64,000 nucleotides of DNA from Aquilaria yunnanensis (Eukaryota; Streptophyta; Magnoliopsida; Malvales; Thymelaeaceae), in NCBI GenBank assembly GCA_039654915.1, contig CM077594.1, forward strand, positions 73,030,393-73,094,392. The letters run 5' to 3'. Of this stretch, positions 27,811 to 37,400 are shown one piece after another (within the stretch, counting starts at the first letter, position 1; every line of letters begins with the position of its first letter). The translations under genes were made by a program, and so were the position numbers. The notes under the pieces are model-generated. The model ran no database searches and was not told where the DNA came from. It worked only from the letters and a program-made list of their open reading frames with translations.

Positions 27811-27820
27811 TATTTATAGG
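27811..27820 (-). promoter_or_regulatory. TATA box of the solo LTR (minus strand)
   Basis: Plus-strand TATTTATAGG reads CCTATAAATA on the minus strand, about 475 bp after the TGTTGACACC start, a normal place for an LTR promoter. Confidence 0.6.
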
Positions 27821-28294
27821 GGAAGGGGTGCTGGACTGTTCATAATTAAAAATTAATTAAATTCAAACTTATCTTTTAATTTGGTAAAATGACAGTTTCA
27901 GTCCTTTACGTCTCTCAGACTCTGGATAAGTTCCTGAAGCTTCTGATTTTGACAATTTTTTCGTTTTCTGTTAATTTGGGCCAGAACGGTTATGCTGGCC
28001 CCAAATTGATGTGACAAATTACCAAATGCTCCTGGAACTTTCAGATTTTGTCAATTTTTCCCGAAACTTCTCAATTTTGTCATTTTTACCTCAAACTTTT
28101 TAATTGTCATTTTTATGGAGTTTTCTTTTTTCTTTCAAACATACACATATACACACATATATCATTTTAAATCAAATCTTCACAAAACAAAAAAAATGTA
28201 TTTTAAACTAATTAAAAAATTTTAGTAATAAAAATAATAATAATTAATTTTTTTAAAAATTTTTTTAATGGCCGGACGAAATTGGGTGTCAACA

Positions 28295-28393
28295 TATTCT
28301 AAACTAGTTCTAAATGTTTTTATTCCAAACAAGTTGTGAATGTTTCCATCTCATTCTAAACAGTTGTGATTGTCTCCATTCCAAACTAGTTGT
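28295..28393 (+). repeat. Satellite remnant between two insertions
   Basis: A 99-bp piece of the same satellite, bounded by TSD TATTC on the left and TSD GTTGT (28389-28393) on the right. Confidence 0.9.
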
Positions 28394-29233
28394 TGATGCT
28401 AATTGGCATCTTCGCTGTATGACATGGTGAGCCTGGAAGGGACTTCGGGTGAGGGGGGCAGCGTCTGAAGGAGAGACTTCCAGGGAAAGATTGCCTGAAA
28501 CACTCAAAGAACAAGGGTTAAAAGGTCCCCAGAGTGTTTTTCCGGGGGAGGAGCCTTCGACGCCCAAGTCAGTATTTGGTGAAATGAATAATAATGAATT
28601 TTACCTTAAATTTTCCCGAATATTTATAGGAGGATGTTTAGGGGAAGTCCGTTTGACCCAGCCCACTTAGATCGTGACACATGTTCGGTCGGATGCGGTC
28701 CATACCTTCGGGAATGGGGACCTCTAGCTAGCCATAGGCCATCTGGGTAGAAGTCAGGGTCGCAGGAGGTCTGCATGTCAAGGCATGTAGGAAGGCAACG
28801 CGTCAGGACGTGTGCGAGGGCAGCGTGTCAAAGGCTCCTTAACCATTTTTGTCGTATTCTCGAGATCCTTTCACTGGAAGAGACCTATTCTAGACAAGAA
28901 GGCTTCTTGCCGAGGTTGCTCCAGTTATTCATGAGTCCCCTCGGCACGGATGACCCCCTCCGGAGGTGCTTTCCCTTACCAAAGATGCCGAGTCAACCTC
29001 TCCCGAAGATAGGTAGGTCATCATACCGAGGGTGGTAGTGCACCATACTCCTAAGGCCAGTATTGCCATTACCCGAGGGTGATGGTGGATCATCAAGGTA
29101 GAGGGGTTAGGGTGCCGGATCCTGCTTTCCCGATGTTGGTGCTCACATTCTTCAAGGGTGACGCTCGCCTTTTCTGAGGGTGGCGCTTCATTAGACCTCG
29201 GGGATTTGAAGGGCAATAGCCCTTTGGCTATCA
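28394..29233 (-). repeat. 3' LTR of the old Tat element
   Basis: 840 bp, homologous to 59012-59837 with many substitutions and small indels. A minus-strand TATA box (plus TATTTATAGG) lies at 28621-28630. The R-U5 stem-loop is at 28521-28558. The adjacent polypurine tract is the complement of 29234-29247 (CCGAGGGGGCCATG on the minus strand). Confidence 0.94.
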
Positions 29234-29606
29234 CATGGCCCCCTCGGAAGGCTGAAGTTATATCTTCGGTTACTTGGGCAAATCATGGGGGTTTTCGTGG
29301 AAGGAGGTGGCTAGCTCAGTCATTCTGACTGATTTACTTGGTAGAGGTTATCTTCTTTGGGGGAAGTTTTAGCGATGTGGGATGCCTCTTGCTAACCGAG
29401 GTGGCTCCCCTGGTACTCAAGTGGTTTTCCCAATTTTGGCCAAATTTTTGATGTTTCTGAAGTTATTTTGCCAGGCCGAGGTGGAAATCCTCTTTCCTTG
29501 GGCTATGATGTTTGTCGGTGAGTTGTTACGTCTTTCAAGTAGAAAAATGTGTCACTTCAAATATACTTACCTAGGCATCCGTGCTATCAGAAGCTTGCCC
29601 TCGTTT
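29234..29606. other. 3' internal spacer of the old Tat element
   Basis: Non-coding GC-moderate sequence between the polypurine tract and the point where the young element inserted. It continues at 40773 into the promoter of the old antisense gene. No conserved reading frame is seen. Confidence 0.7.
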
Positions 29607-29611
29607 GCTAC

Positions 29612-30478
29612 TGATGGCCCAGGGCCTCATCGTTGTGAGTCATGATGACTGTTGAGGAGACTTCTAGGAGGAAGAACGCCTGGAAGGTGGATCGCCTCTA
29701 GGAGAGTACCTGGAAAACTGGTAAACAGGGTTAGGAGGCCCCCGGAGTGTTTTTCCGGGGGGGGAGCCTCCGACGCCCAAGTCAGTGGTGGCCGGAAAAA
29801 GGAGAAAGTCACTAGCTCAAAGAGAAAGGCAGGAAAGTCTCGCCTGGTATTTTCTCAGAGTATGGGAGCTGTATCTCCGGCCTACCAACCTCCTGTCAAG
29901 TATTTATTTCCTGTATATATAGGAATACCTAGCCCGTTCAGATCATGACACGTGTGCGGTCGGATGCTCCTGAACGTCTGGGCGTAGGGGACAGATAGTT
30001 GGTAACTAGATGGCCTCGAGCCTTGTGCTGAGACGGGCCATGATATGATTCTGATGGCGTCTGCGCGTCAGGGCGACTTTTTACGTCTGTGGTGGGACGT
30101 GTCAGAGGCTTCCTTAAATGCTTCCTTAAATGCGCCTGCCGTACTCCCGAGGTCCCTGGGCGAGGTCGTCCTCTAGTTCGGACAGAGCCTCTTCGGGAAG
30201 CCTACCCTCAGTTCGGGGGTTCCCAGTTCCAGGGGGTTCCGCCTTCGGGGATATCATATTCGGGCAGCAATGTCTGGTGCCACTTTTCCGAAGGCGCGTT
30301 GTTCACAACCTTGGGGGGCGAATGGAGTCCTCAAGTTTTACTGGCGTGCCGAGGCTCGGAGCTCTCAGGCTATCTCCCGAGGTGCATGATTCCACCTATT
30401 CCCGGGAAGCGCCAGTTCTTCTGGCCGTTGTTATGGCAGGGTATTCGGCCAGATTGAGGCGACAGCCTTTGGCTATCA
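29612..30478 (-). repeat. 3' LTR of the young Tat element
   Basis: Minus-strand ends are TGATAGCC and CATCA. TATA-like TATATATAG lies at 29914-29922 on the plus strand (reads CTATATATA on the minus), splitting U3 (about 560 bp) from R-U5. The R-U5 stem-loop is at 29734-29771, followed by the conserved GACGCCCAAGTCAG (29772-29785). A 12-bp tandem repeat CTTCCTTAAATG occurs near 30109-30132. Confidence 0.95.
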
Positions 30479-30493
30479 CATGCCCCCCTCTGG
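30479..30493 (-). other. Polypurine tract of the young Tat element
   Basis: On the minus strand CCAGAGGGGGGCATG directly precedes the LTR start TGATAGCC. Confidence 0.85.
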
Positions 30494-30885
30494 AAAGCCG
30501 AAGTGAAGACTTCGGTTTGCATCTCTTTCCGAGGTTGCCGTTGGGAGTCTTGTTGGGAAGCATAACCTGTTCCGAGGTCGCACCTTTTGCCCTAGGGTCT
30601 GGGCTGTTCGGCCTTGGCCTATTCTTTGGTGTCTCCGAGGCAAAGCCTGTACCGAAGATACACCTCTTGCCCAAAAGTCATGGGCTGTTCAGCCATAGCC
30701 TGTCTCTTGGTGTCCTCGAGGTGGCCTGCTTTTTTATTTCTGCAGGTCTGATGGCCAAGCGTGTCAGACTGAGCAGCGCGTCTCCATTTCTCAGGGATGT
30801 CAAACGACGTGTCCCAATCAGGAGGCGTGTCCCGGTTTTCCAGGCACGTTTGGGGAGGCACGTCCCCCATTTCTGCGCAGCGGTT
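30494..30885. other. 3' internal spacer upstream of the antisense promoter
   Basis: No gene seen. Contains a diverged ~81-bp tandem duplication: the GGGCTGTTC...CCT...CTTGGTGTC...GAGG pattern starts near 30601 and again near 30682. Then comes a cluster of ACGT-containing boxes (CGTGTC and CACGT types, 30800-30870). Confidence 0.6.
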
Positions 30886-31031
30886 GACACGTGGCTTGTT
30901 GCCATTGGAGGAGAGGCGCGTCATTTACAGAGGGCGCGCCTTTTCGGGTGCAGCGGGCAGTTACGGCGACGGTTCGCCTCCAATGGGTACTTATGATGTT
31001 CTTTCGGTTACCCACCTTTGGCCTATAAATA
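30886..31031 (+). promoter_or_regulatory. Promoter of the antisense accessory gene (G-box and TATA)
   Basis: GACACGTGGC (30886-30895) is a G-box/ABRE-type bZIP or bHLH site. TATAAATA follows at 31024-31031, 138 bp further on. The old Tat element has the same G-box 136 bp before TATATAAA at its own antisense gene, with GGCGACGrTTCrCCT and TTACCC blocks also shared between them. Expected transcription start is near 31055-31060, giving a leader of about 260 nt. Confidence 0.72.
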
Positions 31032-31318
31032 GCCCATTCTATCATAAGTCCCACTTACTGTTTTTCTGCTCTTTTTCTGCTCTGCCCTCTGTTCTTGCGT
31101 TTTATCTTGCTTTCTGTGGCGGAGCTTCTTTAATCAGAGCTTTTTCCTACCAACTTTCACGACGGCGTCCTCCGGCAAATCTTTTGGTGGGTTTTGATTT
31201 CCAGAGTACTTGATTCCTCTGTTTTTCTGAGTTTTTCTGGAAAACTGTTGTTTTTTCCAAACTCGTCTTCTGAGTTTTTTCTGGAAACTATTTTCTTTTC
31301 CATCTCAAACTCTTTTTC

Positions 31319-33667
31319 ATGTCTGCGATGCCTGTTCCCGAGAGCTGGAAACCTCTTCTGGCCCATCCTTGCTGTACCACCCCCGAAAAACTAGAGAGGT
31401 GGAAGAAAAAATTCTTTCTTCCGTCTTACGCTGTGACCAGACTGCCTCGTTCTAGCCATTTTGCTTTTTCAAACCGTGGCGACGAGGTTACCGTCTTCCG
31501 AGCCCAACTGAAGGCCGGTCTTCGGTATCCTCCTCCGAAGGTGGTTTGCGAGTTCTGCCAATTCCATGGCATTGCTGTGAACCAGCTTCCCCCGAACGCG
31601 TACTGCTACTTTAACGCCTACCTCTGCATGTGTGGCGTGTTCGGGATAGAGCCCCACTTCATCATTTTCATGCAGTACTACAAGCTCTATGTGGTCCCGA
31701 AGGGTGGCTTCTATTTCCTGCTACCTCGGGGATCCGGGAGCAAAAAATTCACCTTCACCTTCGACACGAAGGACAGCTGGCGGGGGTGGCAGCCTAAGTT
31801 CTTTTTCCTCAAGGTGGATAAGAACTGGTCTGATGTCCCGACCAGGTGGGCTCAGGGAGTGCTGAACGCAGACGTCGTTGATCCGAGGATGCTGCTGACC
31901 CCACCGTTGGCTTCCGTGTTCGCGGATTTCGACGCCCGCATTCGGGCAGTCGCTGACTGGGCTCCCGAGGTCTCTCCTCGTGCTCTTTACCCCTTTCCTA
32001 TCAACTGGAGGTTGATGACCGAAGAAGTCCTTCGGGAGCTGAAAGTGGTTAAGGAGCACGTGACTGACCTCAATATGCCCGCTCCCGCCATCGCCGGGAA
32101 AGACTCCTGGCTGGTCAAGCTCCTTAAGGGTGAGACTTCTTTCGAAACTTTTGCCGAAAGTGAGTAATCTTCCATCCCTTTATACTTTTTCCTCGGACTT
32201 ACGCTGATACTTCTTCTCTTTTTCAGAGATGGGCGATGGGGCTGCCGCTTATTACAAGGCCCTCTTTTCTGGCCAAGTGGAGAAGGGGGAGCAGACAAAG
32301 AAGGCGGCTTCCCGAAGAAGGAAGACGACAGGGGCGGGACCCTCGGCGAAGCGAGTTAGGAAAACTCTCCAGTCTCCTCAGCCAGAGCTTTTGGAAGAAG
32401 AAGCTGGCGAAGACGCTGGTCTTGTTGAAATCGCACCGGCCGAGGTCCCCGCTACTTCCGCCGAGGTGCCTCTTCCCGACCTCGAGGCCCCCAGAAACAC
32501 TGTAGTGGTAGAAGTACCCACCGCCGAGGAGCGGTACCGGCAGAAGGGTAAGGGTCTTTCTTCCGAGGGGCCCGAGGATCCCGAGGACACTGTCTCCGAG
32601 GTTCCTCCAGGTATGTCTTTAGCCGAAGTTCAGCTCCTTTTCCTTTCGCGAATTTTTCTTTTGCTCCTAACTTCCTTCTCACTTTCAGGGGAGCCTCTTA
32701 CTGTTGGCTGGAGGGCCATTCATGAGAGGAAACGGGCCCTGCGTGATGCCACAATCCCTGAGGGGAAGATCCCCTTGGAGCCCTTTTGGACAATTACGGA
32801 GGATATGAATCTGTTCTCCGACGATTGTCCGAAGATGACCAAAGAGATTTGGAAGGGGATGACCACTGATGCCTCCTTCCGGGCCATTGCGGCGGCTCAC
32901 CCGGGGGATAATACCCTCGCCGCAAAAGTCACCGAGCATGCTGCTCAGGTATAGTCTTTACACTTTTTTCCTCAATTTTCTAAGTGTTTAGACTTGTACT
33001 AACCTGGACTTTTGCCTTGCCGTAGCTGCTGGAGTACGCTGGTTATCTCCGAGTTCGGGTGGCCAGACAGGCTGCCTCCAAGGATGCGACTTCGCGGGAA
33101 CTCAGTGAAGCGAAGGCTTCGCTTGCGAAGGTGATCGCCAGCAATCAGCAGCTGACAGCGGATTGTTCTCAGCAACTTGCTGCCGTTCGGGAGGAGTTCT
33201 CGAAGAAAAGAGAAGAACTTGAAAAGGACTCCTCCCGGAAGATTTCCGACCTCGGTGACCAAGTAAAGGAGCTGCTTGCCGCCAATGAAGATCTTGTCAA
33301 GGACAAGGCTGTTTCCGACAGTCTTGCGTCGAGTTTGACGGACGAGAACACTGCTCTTCAAGCCGAGGTCGAGGCTCTGAAGAAGGAGTCCGGGGAGATG
33401 CTGGGGATAAGCGAGCTCGAGGAGGAGGTTGCTGAGCTGAGGGACGAGGTCAATGTCCTTGGCATTCAAAAACGTACTTCTGACGACATGGCCAAGGTCG
33501 CCTTTCAGGACGGCTTCTGCCTCGCTCGGCACCGGGTGCTGCAGAGGTTCCCAGATTTGGACCTCTCTTTTCTGGAGGGCCTAAATATTCCTGAGGGACC
33601 TCGGTGGCAGTGGTCCAGGGTCGAGCATCTGAAGCTTCCTGGTCTTCGTCCCCCCGGCTCTCCCTAG
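31319..33667 (+). CDS. Antisense accessory gene of the young Tat element, four exons, coiled-coil protein
   Basis: Encoded opposite to gag-pol. Predicted exons 31319-32159, 32227-32610, 32689-32948 and 33026-33667 join in frame to 708 codons plus stop. The start is chosen because MSxxxPxPESW...HPCCTT is shared with the old element at 41216. Residues about 30-190 form a globular region (CQFHGIAVNQLPPNAYCYFN, YKLYVVPKGGFYFLLPRGSG, DSWRGWQPKFFFLKV) resembling the plant transposon-associated family Pfam calls Transposase_28. Residues about 300-327 are Lys/Arg-rich like a nuclear signal. Residues about 508-650 are a charged heptad-rich coiled coil. A conserved tail (FQDGFCLARHRVLQRFPDLDLSFL) follows. 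No catalytic motif is seen and function is unknown; nuclear location and oligomerisation are inferred. Extra open frames are known in Tat-lineage elements. Confidence 0.83.
32160..32226 (+). other. Intron 1 of the antisense gene
   Basis: 67 bp: donor GTGAGT, branch-like CTGAT at 32204-32208, pyrimidine-rich tail, acceptor TTTTTCAG. Without splicing the frame stops at TAA 32165-32167. The old element has the matching intron at 42078-42147. Confidence 0.82.
32611..32688 (+). other. Intron 2 of the antisense gene
   Basis: 78 bp: donor CAG/GTATGT, branch-like CTAAC at 32667-32671, acceptor CACTTTCAG. Its length is a multiple of three with no stop, so retention would add 26 residues rather than truncate. 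Confidence 0.75.
32949..33025 (+). other. Intron 3 of the antisense gene
   Basis: 77 bp: donor CAG/GTATAG, perfect branch-site consensus TACTAAC at 32997-33003, acceptor TTGCCGTAG. Splicing restores the frame into the coiled-coil exon. The old element has the matching intron at 42898-42987. Confidence 0.84.
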
Positions 33668-33801
33668 TTTGCTTTAGGGCTCCTCTTATTTTTCTCCTTC
33701 GTGCTCCTTCTTTGGACACTTCTTTTGTAAGGCAGCGTTTGCTCTAAATGAACAATCTTTTCGGCTAAGTCCTTTCTTGCAAGTTTCTTCATTTCCACTG
33801 T

Positions 33802-34290
33802 CCCGAACACGTTCGCTTCAAGAGACTTTCGGAAAACCTGCAACCAAAGAAACTTTTTACCTTCCTTTGTCCCGAGCGTGCTCGCTCAAGAGACTTTCTG
33901 GAAAATTTGCAAAAATTTGGCTAAGTCTTTTGCAGGCTTTTTGTTTCCTTTTATCCCGAACATGTTCGCTCAAGGGCCTTCGGAAAATCTTTAGCCAAAT
34001 TTTTCTGTCTTCCTATTGTCCCGAGCATATTTGCTCAAGGGACTTAGGAAAATCTTCACGAGATTGCTCATTCCCTTTTTCCCGAGCACGTTCGCTCAAG
34101 GGTGTTCGGAAATTACCTCTGCTTTTGTTTTGGCGTGTACTTTTGCGAGATTCTTGCTTTCCCTTTCTCCCGAGCATGTTCGCTCAAGGGTGTTCGGAAA
34201 ATTTTCTCTGCACTGATTATGCTGAGTACCTCTGCAAGATTCTTGTTTCCCATTTTTCCCGAGCATAGTGGCTCAAGGGGCTTCGGGAAG
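33802..34290. repeat. Seven-copy palindromic repeat between convergent genes
   Basis: Copies start near 33802, 33871, 33954, 34020, 34081, 34170 and 34259, with 60-90 bp spacing. The unit is TCCCGAGCATGTTCGCTCAAG plus a CTTCGGAAA-type tail with a variable pyrimidine-rich spacer. Several copies contain the palindrome GAACATGTTC or GAACACGTTC. The tract lies between the 3' end of the antisense gene and the 3' end of gag-pol. The 600 bp around it holds only low-complexity frames. Confidence 0.85.
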
Positions 34291-34438
34291 TCACAACCGC
34301 TTTTTTCGTGGCGAGCACCTTCGCGGAAATCTGTCTTGGACAATTTGGTATACTTGAAAATTTTTCTCAAGACCATTCTTCTCTAGACCATTCTGTACTT
34401 AGAATATTTCTTGTACAACATACTTCTTCCGCTCAAGC

Positions 34439-37400
34439 CTAGGCGTAGAATCTTTTCAGGGCGTCTGAATGCCAAGTGTTTTTCAATTCTACGCCTTCGG
34501 CGTCGCCAAGCTTGTACACGCCTTTTCGTACTTCGGCGAGAACCAGATAAGGTCCTTCCCAATTTGCGCGAAGTACTCCGTGAGATGGCCTTCGGGGTGC
34601 AAAGTCGGCCTTTCGGAGAACGAGGTCTCCTTTTTTGATTTCTTTTGGCCTGGCTTTTAAGTTGATAGCCGCAGCCACTCTTTGCTGGAAAGCTTTTCTT
34701 CTCAGCTCGGCTATTTCTCTGTGTTCGGCCACAAGGTCGAGCTTGGTTCTCAGACCGAGGTCGTTTCCGCCTTCATCAAATACTTGCACCCGTATTGAAG
34801 GCTGAACTATCTCTATTGGGATAATGGCCTCTGTTCCGAAGACGAGTGAGAAGGGAGTTTCCCCTGTGGCTCTTCGTGGCGTCGTTCGGTAACTCCACAA
34901 TACACTTTGGAGTTCTCCTGGCCATTTCCCCTTGGCTTCCCCAAGTCTCTTTTTCAGGCCGTCTTTTATGGTCCTGTTTGATACTTCCACCTGCCCATTG
35001 CTTTGGGGGTGAGCTACTGGGGCGAAGTGCATCTTTATTCCGAGGTCGCTGATGAATTCCTGGAATCCTTTGTCTATGAACTGGGATCCATTATCAGCTA
35101 CTAGTACCCTCGGTATGCCAAATCTGCATACGATGTTTTTCCACACGAACTTCTGCACTTCTTTTGCCGAGATAGTTGCTAGTGGTTCTGCCTCTACCCA
35201 CTTTGAGAAATAGTCCACCGCTACCACGCAGAATTTCACGCCTCCGGGCGCTGTGGGGAGTGGCCCAATGAGGTCTATACCCCAGACTGCGAAGGGCCAA
35301 GGATAGTCTGCCGACGTTACCATTTCCGAGGGTATCCTCTGGATTTTTGCATGTCTCTGGCAACTACCGCACTTCTGGACGAACTGCCTTGCGTCCTTTC
35401 TCAGGGTAGGCCAGAAGTATCCTTGGCGGAGTATCACTGCTGCAAGGGCATCAGTTCCAACGTGCGAGCCGCACATGCCTTCGTGGACTTCTTCGAGGAC
35501 CATCTCAGTATCCTCTTCGCCCACACATCTCTGCAGCGGATTTGCATATCCTTGCCGATATAACTCTTCACCAATCAGGAAGAATCTTCCGGCACGTCTT
35601 CGCAGTCTTGCAGCATTGCCGGCGTCTTCGGGAAGCTCATTCTCTGCGAGGTATCTCTTTATGGGGTCCTTCCACCCCATTCCCGAGGTCGTTACGCTTA
35701 GCACGGAGATGCTTGGATGGTCTAGCACCTCGGTGTATGTTTTGGACTTTGCTAAGCAATCTGCCTTAGTGTTATTCCGCCGGGGTACATTTTCGATCCG
35801 TACGGCGTCAAACTCTTGGATGAGTTTTCTTACCAGCTCGTGGTATTTTGCCAAGATGGGGTCCTTCGCCCCATAATCTCCTGCCGTCTGCCGAACTACC
35901 AGCTGGGAATCGCTGTGAGCCCTTAAGCTTCTCACGCCAATCTTTCTGGCCAAGCGTAATCCCGCTATGAGGGCTTCATACTCAGCCACATTATTGGTGA
36001 CGTTGAAGCTGAACTTGATAGCCTTCATCACCTCTAGGCCTTCGGGTCCTCTGATAACTATTCCAGCTCCCTGGTGTTCGGACCCCGAGGCTCCGTCAAC
36101 ATGCAAGGTCCATTCTGGCTCCCCTTCTTTCGGATCTGAGTGGTTCTCCTCAGTGGTGGGTATTTCGGCGATAAAATCTGCCAATGCTTGGGCTTTTATG
36201 GCCTTTCGAGGCTCATACGTGATTTCGTGTTCGCCAAGCTCTATGCACCACTTGGAGAGCCTTCCCGAATGATCAACTCTCTTCATAACATCCCGTAGTG
36301 GTAGACTACTTCGGACGATGATGGGGTAAGCCTGGAAATATGGTCGTAGTCTTCTTCCTGCAAGCACCAAGGCGTATATAGCTTTTTGAAGCAAAGGGTA
36401 CCTGACTTCGGCGCCATGCAGGGACTTGCTGACATAGTAGACCGGCCATTGTTTCGGCCCTTCTTCTTTTATCAGGACCGAGCTCACGGCCTTTTCTGTG
36501 ACGGCGAGGTATAGTACGAGGGGTTCTCCCACCCGTGGTTGCCGCAGAGTCGGCAGGCTGGCCAGGTAGACTTTGAGTTCTTCCCAGGCCTTTTGGCAAT
36601 CTCCTTCCCAGAGATGATTGTTTCTTCCGAGGTCGCCTTCCATCTTTGCTGCCTTTGTGAGGACTTTGAAGAAAGGTCGACACCTATCTCCGTACCTGGA
36701 AATAAACCTGCTCAGAGAGGTTATTCTTCCGGTTAGTCTCTGCACGTCTTTCACTGTGGCAGGAGTTCGGAACTCAAGCAGAGCCTTAATCTTCTCAGGA
36801 TTGGCGTCGATGCCTCTTTCGGATACCATGTACCCAAGGAATTTTCCCGACGTCACCCCGAACATACACTTCTCGGGGTTAAGGCGAATCCCGAAGGCTC
36901 TGAGCTTTTGGAAGGTTTCCTCCAAATCTGCAACGTGGTAGCCGGGCAGCTTGCTTTTTACTATCATATCGTCAACATATACTTCCATGTTTCTCCCCAT
37001 TTGGTCTTTAAAGACCTTGTTCATCAGTCTCTGGTAGGTGGCTCCTGCATTTTTCAGCCCGAAGGGCATTCTTATATAGCAGTACGTTCCTCCCTCGGTG
37101 ATGAAGGCAGTTTTCTCTTCATCTTCCGGGTCCATCCTTATCTGATGGTAGCCGCTGAAGGCATCTAGGAAGCTCAGGAGCCCGTATTCGGCCGTTGAAT
37201 CTACCAGTTGATCTATTGGCGGGAGGGGAAATGAGTCTTTCGGGCAAGCATCGTTCAAGTTTCTGAAATCAATGCACATCCGGAGTTTGCTGCTACCTTC
37301 TTTTGTGGCGATGACCACGTTGCTTAACCATTCGGGGTATTTGACCTCCCTGATAACTTCAGCATCCAATAGGCGCTGGACTTCGGTTTTCACAAAGTTG

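Larger units (their letters stand above)
25957..28294 (-). mobile_element. Solo-LTR-like insertion, minus orientation, unknown gypsy family
   Basis: A non-satellite insert of 2338 bp is flanked by TATTC on both sides (25952-25956 and 28295-28299), and the rejoined flank reads as normal satellite. On the minus strand it starts TGTTGACACCC, a common plant LTR start, and ends GTTGCCACG after a GGTGGCGACTCC segment resembling the LTR ends and tRNA-Arg primer regions of Tat/Ogre-type elements. A minus-strand TATA box (CCTATAAATA, 27811-27820) would give a roughly 0.5-kb U3 and an unusually long 1.8-kb transcribed part. It contains a GC-rich GGC/GCG-repeat stretch (27340-27630), a (TAA)n tract and a triple hairpin. 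The ends are not a perfect TG...CA, so a non-autonomous complete element is also possible. No convincing protein gene lies inside. Confidence 0.75.

Noticed and set aside
30089..30996. Open frames of 122 and 288 codons across the young Tat LTR and spacer
   Set aside because: They run through LTR regulatory sequence and the polypurine tract, are absent from the old element, and overlap each other in different frames. GC-rich non-coding sequence explains them.
32229..32954. Continuous 241-codon frame as a separate gene
   Set aside because: It is exon 2, intron 2 and exon 3 of the antisense gene read through, because intron 2 is 78 bp and stop-free.
33777..34386. Frames with repeated SRACSLKG or PEH motifs
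   Set aside because: They are translations of the palindromic tandem repeat between the two genes, in several frames.
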